From positions 1 to 64,000 of the forward strand of contig JAZOLO010000008.1 in NCBI GenBank assembly GCA_045653035.1: a DNA stretch of 64,000 nucleotides. Direction: 5' to 3'. The DNA is from RGIG6353 sp045653035 (lineage in GTDB: Bacteria; Bacillota; Clostridia; Oscillospirales; SIG627). The first letter of the stretch is position 1; each line of letters begins with the position of its first letter. Of this stretch, positions 39,708-45,760 are shown piece by piece. Made by a program: the position numbers and the translations under genes. The notes beneath the pieces were generated by a model that did no database searches, was not told where the DNA came from, and saw only the letters and a program-made list of their open reading frames with translations.

Positions 39708-41432
39708 ATGAACTTTATAAAAAAAGATTCAAAGATTAACAAAGCGGAAATTCTGGGGGTAGCGAAAGAAAACCTCAATGAATGGAAAGAAAAGACAGGT
39801 GGCAACGCTCACTTCTATGATAGCCTTACCGAGGAAGAAATAATTCTCAACTTTGCGTACATTATAGGCTTTGGTACAGCAGGTCTTCGCGGAAAAATGT
39901 TACCTGGTCCTGCTAATATGAACAAAGAGACCGTTGCTCTTGCGACCTTTGCTCTTGCACGTCTTGTAGTAGAAGCAGAAGGCAAGGACGCAGGTGTTGT
40001 TATTGCATGCGACTCGAGAAACAACTCGGACGAATTCTCCCGTCTTGCGGCAAGTGTTCTTGCGGCGACAGGTGTAAAGGCTTATATTTTCGATTCTCTG
40101 CGTCCCACACCCGAGCTTTCATTTGCTATAAGACATCTAGGATGCATGGCAGGTATCAACATTACCGCATCCCACAACACAAAGGAATATAACGGCTACA
40201 AGGTATATTGGAAGGACGGTGCACAGCTCCCCCCTGTTGAAGCCAAAAAGGTAGCTGACAAATTCTACGAGACAGATATATGGAATATACCCACCGTTGA
40301 TTTCGACGAGGGTGTAAGCCAAGGAAAGATTGAAGTTATCGGTAAGAAGGTTGACGGTGAATACGTTAAAAACGTTCTTGCACAGGTAAAGAACAAAAAT
40401 CTAATAAAGGAAAATTCCGACAAGCTCAACGTGCTTTACACTCCACTTCACGGTGCAGGGTACAGACTTGTTCCGGAAGTGCTTGAAAAGGCGGGCTTTA
40501 AAAATGTGCGAACAGTCAAAACACAGCTTCAGCCCGACGGCAATTTTCCCACCGTTGAACGCCCCAATCCTCAATTTATACAAGCATTTAACGAAGGCAT
40601 TAAGGTGGCAGGAGATGCAGACCTTATCATCGCCACCGACCCCGACGCTGACAGAATGGGTGTAGCACTAAAAAACACTGATGGTAATTTTGAAGCACTT
40701 ACAGGTAATCAAATTGCACTCATCATCATAAACTATATAATAAAGTCAAAGGCTTTACCCGAAAATCCTGCGATGGTTAAATCTATCGTTTCCTCTGCCC
40801 TTGCCGAAGTAATATGCAAAAAGAATGGTATCGAGGTATTCAACGTTTATACAGGCTTTAAGTATATTGGTGAAAAAATCAAGGAGTTTGAAGAAAAGGG
40901 CAATTACAACTTCGTGTTTGGCTTCGAGGAAAGCTACGGATATCTTACAGGCACTTATGCCCGTGATAAGGATGGTGTTTCTGCATCCCTCACAATTGCC
41001 GAGGCGGCACTTTCAGCAAAGCTCGAAGGAAAAACACTTCTCGATATAATTGAGGATATTTACAAGGAATACGGCTTTTGGGGCGAGTACTGGGGCGAAG
41101 CAATAATTACGGCACCAAACTTCTCCGAGGTCATGTCGGACATTATGAAGAAGCTCAGATGTGAGCCTCCTCATGATATTTCAGGTCTTGAAGTCATAAA
41201 GACTACCGACTATGAAAAGGGCATCACAAAGGACCTTATAACAGGAAAGGAAGAGACTATCCCGTTTGAACCCGAAAACGTTTTGACCTATACCCTTTCG
41301 GACTCAAGCTCTGTAACGATACGTCCTTCAGGAACGGAACCTAAAATCAAGCTTTATTACTTTATTTCCTCGAAGACAAAAGAGGAAAGCCATGAAAAGC
41401 TCGAAAAATTAAAGTCCTTTTTCAATTTTTGA
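39708..41432 (+). CDS. pgcA: phosphoglucomutase (alpha-D-phosphohexomutase family)
   Basis: 574 aa, full length for the Firmicute PgcA/PGM2-like group. Four signature loops: phosphoserine ITASHNTKEYNGYK, metal loop ATDPDADRMGVAL, sugar loop GFEESYGYLTG and phosphate loop RPSGTEPKIKLYY. Interconverts glucose 1-phosphate and glucose 6-phosphate, possibly also other hexose or ribose phosphates. Cytosolic. Its own promoter; the next gene has a separate one. Confidence 0.92.
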   Translation: MNFIKKDSKINKAEILGVAKENLNEWKEKTGGNAHFYDSLTEEEIILNFAYIIGFGTAGLRGKMLPGPANMNKETVALATFALARLVVEAEGKDAGVVIACDSRNNSDEFSRLAASVLAATGVKAYIFDSLRPTPELSFAIRHLGCMAGINITASHNTKEYNGYKVYWKDGAQLPPVEAKKVADKFYETDIWNIPTVDFDEGVSQGKIEVIGKKVDGEYVKNVLAQVKNKNLIKENSDKLNVLYTPLHGAGYRLVPEVLEKAGFKNVRTVKTQLQPDGNFPTVERPNPQFIQAFNEGIKVAGDADLIIATDPDADRMGVALKNTDGNFEALTGNQIALIIINYIIKSKALPENPAMVKSIVSSALAEVICKKNGIEVFNVYTGFKYIGEKIKEFEEKGNYNFVFGFEESYGYLTGTYARDKDGVSASLTIAEAALSAKLEGKTLLDIIEDIYKEYGFWGEYWGEAIITAPNFSEVMSDIMKKLRCEPPHDISGLEVIKTTDYEKGITKDLITGKEETIPFEPENVLTYTLSDSSSVTIRPSGTEPKIKLYYFISSKTKEESHEKLEKLKSFFNF

Positions 41433-41439
41433 AAAGCTA

Positions 41440-41468
41440 TTGACGAAATATAAAAAATAGTGTAAAAT
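41440..41468 (+). promoter_or_regulatory. promoter of the DUF1292 gene
   Basis: TTGACG, 17 bp, TAAAAT, 33 bp before the start codon. Confidence 0.65.
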
Positions 41469-41501
41469 AAGTATAGTAAAAGACTTAAGGAGGACATTAA
41501 A

Positions 41502-41813
41502 ATGGCAGAAAGAGAAGAATTTGAAGCGGATATACTCACACTCACTGACGAAGAGGGTGCAGAAAAGAATTTTGCAGTTATCGGAGATATGGAGCTTGAC
41601 GGAAACAACTATCTCGCACTTGTTCCCGAAGACGAGGATGGAGACGAGTTCGTTATTCTCAAGCTTGCTGTTGATGAAAACGGCAACGAGATGCTCGTTA
41701 CCATCGACGATGACGATGAGTTCGACAAGGTTGCTGACGCATTCGAGGACGAGCTTATGGAAGAGTGCGACCACGACGGTTGCGACTGTGGTTGCGAAGA
41801 TTGCAAGAAGTAA
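41502..41813 (+). CDS. DUF1292 family protein with acidic body and cysteine-rich tail
   Basis: 103 aa, very acidic. ILTLTDEEGAEKNFAVIGDMELDGNNYLALVPED followed by FVILKLAVDENGNEMLVTIDDDDEFDKVADAFED is the DUF1292 (YrzB-like) pattern. The extra tail CDHDGCDCGCEDCKK holds five Cys and a His and may bind metal. Function of the family is unknown. AGGAGG precedes the start. Confidence 0.85.
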   Translation: MAEREEFEADILTLTDEEGAEKNFAVIGDMELDGNNYLALVPEDEDGDEFVILKLAVDENGNEMLVTIDDDDEFDKVADAFEDELMEECDHDGCDCGCEDCKK

Positions 41814-41841
41814 ATTATATAAGGGTTTCACCCTTAACCCA

Positions 41842-41871
41842 CCAAGAAACTTTTTATAAAAAGCTTCTTGG
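41842..41871. repeat. dispersed palindromic repeat, copy D
   Basis: CCAAGAAACTTTTT (41842-41855) pairs with AAAAAGCTTCTTGG (41858-41871) with one mismatch; the TTTTTATAAAAA core is shared with copies A, B and C. It lies just after the DUF1292 gene. A smaller hairpin AAGGGTTTCACCCTT precedes it at 41821-41835. Confidence 0.55.
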
Positions 41872-41949
41872 AACTTCAAAAATTTAATAGTATTTTTTCT
41901 AAAAAAGAAAATCTACTTTTCCTGCGATTCTCGTGATACCCGTATATAA

Positions 41950-42152
41950 ACCCACAACACTAAAATGGATTCCCCTACTCGAAGCAGGTGCAGACCTCCC
42001 GTACAGGCTCGACCTATACGGACGTTGGGAGCAAAAATGTTAGAAAGCGGAAACCGCCCTTGCATATGCAGGGTTTTTATCTATGGGTACACGGCCCCGT
42101 GGGAAGGACGTGTAAAAAATAGGAGTCTGACTTCGGTCAGGCTCCTTTTTTT
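41950..42152 (+). ncRNA. probable structured non-coding RNA, about 200 nt, family not identified
   Basis: The region has no credible reading frame but is less AT-rich than its flanks and full of pairing: CTCCCGTA...TACGG...GGGAG (41996-42031), GCGG-AAA-CCGC (42047-42057), a CCCTTGCATATGCAGGG hairpin (42057-42073) and TACACG...CGTGTA (42088-42113). It ends in a strong intrinsic terminator (AGGAGTCTGAC-TTCG-GTCAGGCTCCTTTTTTT, 42121-42152). TATATA at 41943-41948 is a possible -10 box. Size and end fit a stand-alone regulatory RNA such as 6S RNA, but I cannot align it with a known family. Confidence 0.5.
42121..42152 (+). terminator. terminator of the 41950 ncRNA
   Basis: 11-bp stem with a stable TTCG tetraloop followed by T7. 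Confidence 0.85.
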
Positions 42153-42160
42153 ACAGTTTT

Positions 42161-42215
42161 GTTTTTGAAGGGAAACTTTTTGAAAAAAGTTTCCCCTCAT
42201 ACTCCCCTTCAAAAA
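42161..42215. repeat. dispersed palindromic repeat, copy E
   Basis: Nested palindrome: outer arms GTTTTTGAAGGG (42161-42172) and CCCCTTCAAAAAC (42203-42215), inner arms GGGAAACTTTTT and AAAAGTTTCCC. The outer CCCTTCAAAAAC is close to the flank of copy B. Confidence 0.5.
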
Positions 42216-42261
42216 CTTTAATACATTTTTAGATAAATAACAACTGCTTATAACTATAACT

Positions 42262-42528
42262 CTAATTATGTTTATTATATCGTTTAATCACAAGCACAGC
42301 CGTTATTATCAACAAAGCAAAGTAAATTATCCAATCGAGTGTCGTATCTGCACCGTTAACTTTGGCAAGTTCTTCATTACCGCTTAAGGATACTAATTGT
42401 AATACGGCTCCGATTGAATAAAATATCCAAGCTTTTTTTGTTTTAGCACTAATAATTGATACAATCATAAATACTATCATGACAAGTGCGAAACCTAAAC
42501 TTTCAGCTAAATCATATACGAATAACAT
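42262..42528 (-). CDS. small membrane protein, function unknown
   Basis: 88 aa with three hydrophobic segments (about 8-27, 33-50 and 66-82) and no recognised domain. Driven by a consensus promoter overlapped by a palindrome, divergent from a small XRE regulator. The arrangement copies that of the NTPase operon at 4.1-5.4 kb. Confidence 0.6.
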   Translation of the reverse strand: MLFVYDLAESLGFALVMIVFMIVSIISAKTKKAWIFYSIGAVLQLVSLSGNEELAKVNGADTTLDWIIYFALLIITAVLVIKRYNKHN

Positions 42529-42606
42529 ATAAACTTCCTTTCTCTATTTATTACAAATATCTCTTTTATCAAAATTCAAAGTCTCCTTTCAACAAATCTT
42601 AAAGAA

Positions 42607-42625
42607 ATATTCGCTATGTGAATAT
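42607..42625. promoter_or_regulatory. palindromic operator between the membrane protein and XRE genes
   Basis: ATATTC-N7-GAATAT overlaps the -10 box and start point of the leftward promoter; a GAATAT motif also lies just before the XRE ribosome binding site (42673-42678). Likely target of the XRE protein. Confidence 0.6.
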
Positions 42626-42652
42626 TATATTCCAAATCTTTATGAATGTCAA
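42624..42652 (-). promoter_or_regulatory. promoter of the 42262 membrane protein gene
   Basis: Minus-strand TTGACA, 17 bp, TATAAT: perfect consensus, overlapped by the palindrome at 42607-42625, as expected for a strong repressed promoter. Confidence 0.75.
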
Positions 42653-42691
42653 GAATAAAATATGTCATAATTGAATATAGAGGTGAGGAAT

Positions 42692-42910
42692 ATGAAAAAT
42701 ATAAAGCTTATAAGAGTTTCAAAGGATTATACACAGCTAAAAGTTCAAATGGATACGGGAATTTCGCAGAGTGTTTTATCAAAATATGAAAGAGGCGACC
42801 TCATGCCAACAAGCGAAAATCTTTTGATACTTGCAAAATACTATAACACAAGTCTTGATTTTCTCATGGACCTCACCGATGAAACGTCGCCGTATCCGAG
42901 AAAGAAATAA
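42692..42910 (+). CDS. XRE-family helix-turn-helix regulator
   Basis: 72 aa, single HTH domain: DYTQLKVQMDTGISQSVLSKYERGDLMPTSENLLILAKYYNTSLDFLM. The ATG at 42692 follows AGAGGTGAGG; a TTG 21 bases earlier is in frame but has no site. Divergent from a small membrane protein gene with a palindrome between them; likely repressor of that gene. Ends at a TTCG-loop terminator. Confidence 0.85.
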   Translation: MKNIKLIRVSKDYTQLKVQMDTGISQSVLSKYERGDLMPTSENLLILAKYYNTSLDFLMDLTDETSPYPRKK

Positions 42911-42914
42911 AAAC

Positions 42915-42944
42915 AGTGAGTACTTCGGTACTCACTTATTTTTT
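42915..42944 (+). terminator. terminator after the 42692 XRE gene
   Basis: Perfect 9-bp stem (42915-42923 with 42928-42936), TTCG loop and a T-rich tail. Confidence 0.85.
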
Positions 42945-43017
42945 ACAGTTGAAAATGAAAAATTATGTTTGAATTCTGCCACAGAGGGTATTTTGCAAAA
43001 CAAAATCTTCTTTTTTA

Positions 43018-43046
43018 TTGCTTTTTATAGCTATATATGATATAAT
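43018..43046 (+). promoter_or_regulatory. promoter of the type I toxin mRNA
   Basis: TTGCTT, 17 bp, TGA-TATAAT (extended -10). Transcription should begin at about 43053, exactly where the GGCTACC inverted repeat begins. Confidence 0.65.
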
Positions 43047-43161
43047 CACCTCGGCTACCAAAAACGGTAGGCGGTTAGCCCTCTGACTCAGAGGGAGATT
43101 ATAAGCCCTCTGTTAACATAGAAATCTGACTTGTCGGAAATCGAATCATCAGGGGGAATGC

Positions 43162-43254
43162 ATGATGACATCGTATGAAGTAATTACGCTTTTTATTGCT
43201 GTAATCAGTATAATAGTGAAATTGCTCATTGAGCTAATAATTGCAAAAAAGTAA
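43162..43254 (+). CDS. type I toxin, holin-like small hydrophobic peptide
   Basis: 30 aa beginning MMTSYEVITLFIAVISIIVK and ending in AKK: a short N terminus, one membrane helix and a basic end, as in the putative holin-like toxins (YqdB/TxpA-like) of Firmicutes, whose members start M-T-x-Y-E-V-x-x-L-x-x-A. AGGGGG lies 5-10 bases upstream. The site can be hidden by pairing CAGGGGG (43150-43156) with CCCUCUG (43106-43112), a common trait of such mRNAs. The 3' end of the gene overlaps an antisense RNA with a consensus promoter. Expected to act at the membrane. Confidence 0.75.
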   Translation: MMTSYEVITLFIAVISIIVKLLIELIIAKK

Positions 43255-43336
43255 CCGCCCGAGCCTGAGAAACTTGGCGGTTACCTTTTCGTAACTGTTA
43301 AATTCAGGGCTGACCGTCTATCGGTAGCCTTTTTCT
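43245..43336 (-). ncRNA. antisense antitoxin RNA of the holin-like toxin
   Basis: Predicted RNA of about 90 nt from the perfect minus-strand promoter at 43343-43371 to the hairpin 43251-43284 followed by T6. It overlaps the last codons and the terminator of the toxin mRNA and is therefore complementary to its 3' end, the layout of TxpA/RatA- and Fst/par-type loci. Its 5' end repeats the toxin mRNA 5' stem-loop sequence. Confidence 0.65.
43251..43289. terminator. bidirectional terminator shared by toxin mRNA and antitoxin RNA
   Basis: Perfect stem GTAACCGCC (43251-43259) with GGCGGTTAC (43276-43284); CTTTTC follows on the + strand and T6 on the - strand. The toxin stop codon TAA lies in the left arm. 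Confidence 0.75.
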
Positions 43337-43342
43337 GTAATC

Positions 43343-43371
43343 ATTATACCATAAGGTAAATAAAGTGTCAA
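43343..43371 (-). promoter_or_regulatory. promoter of the antitoxin RNA
   Basis: Minus-strand TTGACA, 17 bp, TGG-TATAAT: perfect at both boxes with an extended -10. No coding gene lies downstream of it, which is the main evidence for an RNA gene here. It is stronger by consensus than the toxin promoter. Confidence 0.8.
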
Positions 43372-43387
43372 GAAAAAAATAAATATT

Positions 43388-43446
43388 GTTTTCGTGGGGG
43401 TTAGAGGGGGAACACTTTTATAAAAAGTGCTCCCCCTTGAAAAACA
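43388..43446. repeat. dispersed palindromic repeat, copy B
   Basis: GTTTTCGTGGGGGT flank followed by a 15-bp stem around CTTTTATAAAAAG and a CCCCCTTGAAAAAC end. In reverse orientation the flank and stem match copy A at 4059-4106. It lies directly after the stop of the F420-ligase-family gene. Confidence 0.65.
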
Positions 43447-44640
43447 TTATTCTGTTGTGTAGTTATCGAAGTAGCCCTGTATATAAACGATAGGGGTACC
43501 CTTGTCGCCTGAGCCTGACGTCAGGTCGCAAAGTGAGCCGATAAGGTCGGTGAGACGGCGGGGAGTTGTACCCTCACTTGCCATTTTACCGAAAAGGTTT
43601 CCGTCCTTTTCCTTAATCTTGCCCTTGATAGCTTCACGAAGCTCGTCGCCCGAAAGTCCTGCAAATTCGTTATCTGCAAGGTACTTGAGCTTAAGCTCGT
43701 TGGGAGTACCCTCAAGTCCTGAAGTATAAGCGGGAGAAACAACGGGGTCAGCAAGCTCCCATATCTTTCCTACGGGATCCTTGAAAGCACCGTCACCGTA
43801 AACCATAACTTCAACGTTCTTGCCTGTTGCATCATATATATTCTTCTGAATGGCATCAACTACAGGCTGACAGTCACGAGGGAAGAGCTTAACCTGATCT
43901 TCTGTCGCCTTATTTGAGCCGAGAAGTCCGTAGTTTTCATTATAACCGCTGCCGTTAACGCTTTCATTCAATATCTCGTCAAGTCCGAATACACGCTCTG
44001 CACCTGCCGCATGGAGAAGTCTCTTGCTTCTAGCCCTTGTATGGATATCACAGGTAATAACGTTCTTGGTGTAATCGAGAACTGCACGGGGGTCGTTAGC
44101 AAATATAATCTCTGCCTCGGCTCCGCATTCCTTGATAAGAGTCTCATAGTACTCAACGTAGTCAACGCCTGTAAAGGTATGCTTTTCATAGCCGAAAAGC
44201 TCACGATAGTTAGAAAGAGAGAGAACGTCGCGGTAGGGGTCAACTCCCTTTTCGTCAAGTGCATCGAGAGAAACAAGGTGGTTTCCTACCTCGTCGGAGG
44301 GGTAAGAGAGCTGAAGAACTATCTTCTTCGCACCTTTAGCAATACCTCTGAGACATATAGCAAAGCGGTGAGGGCGGAGAATAGGAAGGATAACACCAAC
44401 GTCCTCGCCGCCAAGCTTTCTCTTAACGTCAAGGGCTATATCGTCAACGCTAGCGTAGTTACCCTGTGCACGGGCAACGATAGCTTCGGTCATGGCAATA
44501 ATATCTCTGTCATGAATTTCAAATCCTGCGTCCTTTGACGCTTCAAGAACAGACTCGGTAACGATTTTTACAATATCATCGCCGTTTCTGATAATAGGTG
44601 CACGGACACCTCTGGAAACTGTACCGATCATACGGCTCAT
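43447..44640 (-). CDS. F420-0:gamma-glutamyl ligase family protein (orphan)
   Basis: 397 aa of the CofE-like F420 ligase family as recognised from TVSRGVRAPIIRNGDDIVKIVTESVLEA, DIIAMTEAIVARAQGNYAS and the C-terminal MVYGDGAFKDPVGKIWELADPVVSPAYT. CofE adds glutamate to coenzyme F420, but no F420 biosynthesis gene is nearby and Clostridia generally lack F420, so the acceptor may be different. The start at 44640 follows AGGAG by 11 bases; an upstream in-frame GTG lies inside that site. A GCCGAG-CTAT-CTCGGC hairpin stands in the 5' UTR (44663-44678), behind a TTTACA-N17-TAAAAT promoter. Confidence 0.75.
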   Translation of the reverse strand: MSRMIGTVSRGVRAPIIRNGDDIVKIVTESVLEASKDAGFEIHDRDIIAMTEAIVARAQGNYASVDDIALDVKRKLGGEDVGVILPILRPHRFAICLRGIAKGAKKIVLQLSYPSDEVGNHLVSLDALDEKGVDPYRDVLSLSNYRELFGYEKHTFTGVDYVEYYETLIKECGAEAEIIFANDPRAVLDYTKNVITCDIHTRARSKRLLHAAGAERVFGLDEILNESVNGSGYNENYGLLGSNKATEDQVKLFPRDCQPVVDAIQKNIYDATGKNVEVMVYGDGAFKDPVGKIWELADPVVSPAYTSGLEGTPNELKLKYLADNEFAGLSGDELREAIKGKIKEKDGNLFGKMASEGTTPRRLTDLIGSLCDLTSGSGDKGTPIVYIQGYFDNYTTE

Positions 44641-44662
44641 AGTTTTTAACACTCCTTGTTAT

Positions 44663-44678
44663 GCCGAGATAGCTCGGC
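44663..44678 (-). other. hairpin in the leader of the F420-ligase-family gene
   Basis: Six-base-pair stem GCCGAG/CTCGGC with CTAT loop just ahead of the AGGAG site; no T-run, so not a terminator. May stabilise the mRNA or modulate initiation. Confidence 0.4.
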
Positions 44679-44752
44679 TCATAAAATAACGTATATATTT
44701 TATACCAAAAGACGATGTATGTAAAGATTTTTTTAAAAATTTATCAAAAAAT

Positions 44753-45214
44753 TTATATTTTCTCCTTTTTTTCGCTTCTTAAAGCTTTGAAGAAATCGCT
44801 TAGTAACGTACTGCTCTCCTCTTCCATTATACCCCCTACTACGTTTGGGTGATGATTGTACGGAAAGGAGTTCAAGTCAGCAAGGCTTCCGAAAGAGCCT
44901 GCCTTTTTATCATACGCTCCAAAATAAACGTTTTTTATTCTTGAATTTATTATAGCGCCCGCACACATAGGGCACGGCTCAAGGGTTACGTAAATATCAC
45001 ACTCGAAAAGACGCCAGCCCCCAAGCTTACGACAAGCTCTGTCTATAGCCATTATTTCAGCATGGCAAAGTGCATTCTTTTTTGTTTCTCTGGTATTATA
45101 GCCCCATGAAACTATCTCATCGCCACGCACTATCACAGCACCAACGGGTGTTTCACCTTTATTTGCGGCAAGGCGGGCATAGTGTAGGGCTTTTTGCATA
45201 TAAAATTCGTTCAT
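44753..45214 (-). CDS. tadA: tRNA-specific adenosine deaminase
   Basis: 153-aa zinc deaminase that makes inosine at position 34 of tRNA-Arg(ACG). Zinc and proton-transfer motifs: ALCHAEIMAI (His, Glu) and LEPCPMCAGAI (two Cys); NTRETKKNALCHAE and the C-terminal LSDFFKALR helix fit TadA rather than cytidine deaminases. Last gene of the hprK operon, 18 bp after the CPBP gene. Confidence 0.93.
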   Translation of the reverse strand: MNEFYMQKALHYARLAANKGETPVGAVIVRGDEIVSWGYNTRETKKNALCHAEIMAIDRACRKLGGWRLFECDIYVTLEPCPMCAGAIINSRIKNVYFGAYDKKAGSFGSLADLNSFPYNHHPNVVGGIMEEESSTLLSDFFKALRSEKKEKI

Positions 45215-45232
45215 TTTTTCCTCTAATAGTTG

Positions 45233-45760
45233 TTAATTAAAAATGAGGGCTAGTACGTTATTTAAGAAATGTGCTAAAAAGGGGAGCTTTATGCCACCCG
45301 ACAATTTATAAATTAGATACAGGACAAGTCCGGCAAAAAAGGCAGATGGAAATCCATAGAGCCCGTGAAAAACCCCGAAAATTAAAGATGAAACAAGAGG
45401 TGCTGAAAATCGTCCCAGCCCCTTTGTAAGAAGCTTTCTGAAAAAAATCTCCTCATAAAGAGGTCCTAGTAGAGTTATAAAGAGCACGTTCAACGTAGTT
45501 TTCTCGGGTGATATATTTACAGGAAATAAAGCTGATAAAATAAATGAAAAGACCAGAAATAAAGGAACAAATGCAAGTGCTTTTTTAAAAGAAAGAGGCT
45601 TTTTTATTTCGTTTAACAGGTCTGCATCTTTTCTGAAAAAGAAAAGAACAAGAGTAAAAAAGAAGTAGTTTAAAACAGAGCTGCTTGAAGCAACGAAAAA
45701 TATTAAGAGAAGCACAGTTGCCGCGAATATGCGGCAACTGTAGCGAAGATTTCTTGTCAT
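45233..45760 (-). CDS. CPBP family intramembrane metalloprotease
   Basis: 175 aa with five or so membrane segments. The Abi/CPBP motifs are present: PLYEEIFFRKLL (EExxxR), FGVFHGLYGFPSAFFAGLVLYLIY (FxxxH) and HFLNNVLAL (HxxxN). Such proteases process prenylated or other membrane proteins; substrate unknown. Shorter than average (about 200-300 aa) but motif-complete. It overlaps the penicillin-binding protein gene by 4 bases (ATGA), so a role linked to cell-envelope work is plausible. Confidence 0.82.
   Translation of the reverse strand: MTRNLRYSCRIFAATVLLLIFFVASSSSVLNYFFFTLVLFFFRKDADLLNEIKKPLSFKKALAFVPLFLVFSFILSALFPVNISPEKTTLNVLFITLLGPLYEEIFFRKLLTKGLGRFSAPLVSSLIFGVFHGLYGFPSAFFAGLVLYLIYKLSGGIKLPFLAHFLNNVLALIFN

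Larger units (their letters stand above)
43053..43329. repeat. inverted repeats bounding the type I toxin locus
   Basis: The left end (43053-43081: GGCTACC...GGTTAGCCC) and right end (43307-43329: GGGCTGACC...GGTAGCC) are imperfect inverted repeats about 230 bp apart. On both transcripts the repeat lies at the very 5' end and folds into a GGCT-ACC/GGT-AGCC stem. Confidence 0.6.

Noticed and set aside
41950..42152. ncRNA as RNase P, tmRNA or SRP RNA
   Set aside because: None of the conserved sequence blocks of these RNAs (for example GAGGAAAGUC, the tRNA-like end, or the GGAAG/AGCA SRP loop) is present, and the size does not fit RNase P.
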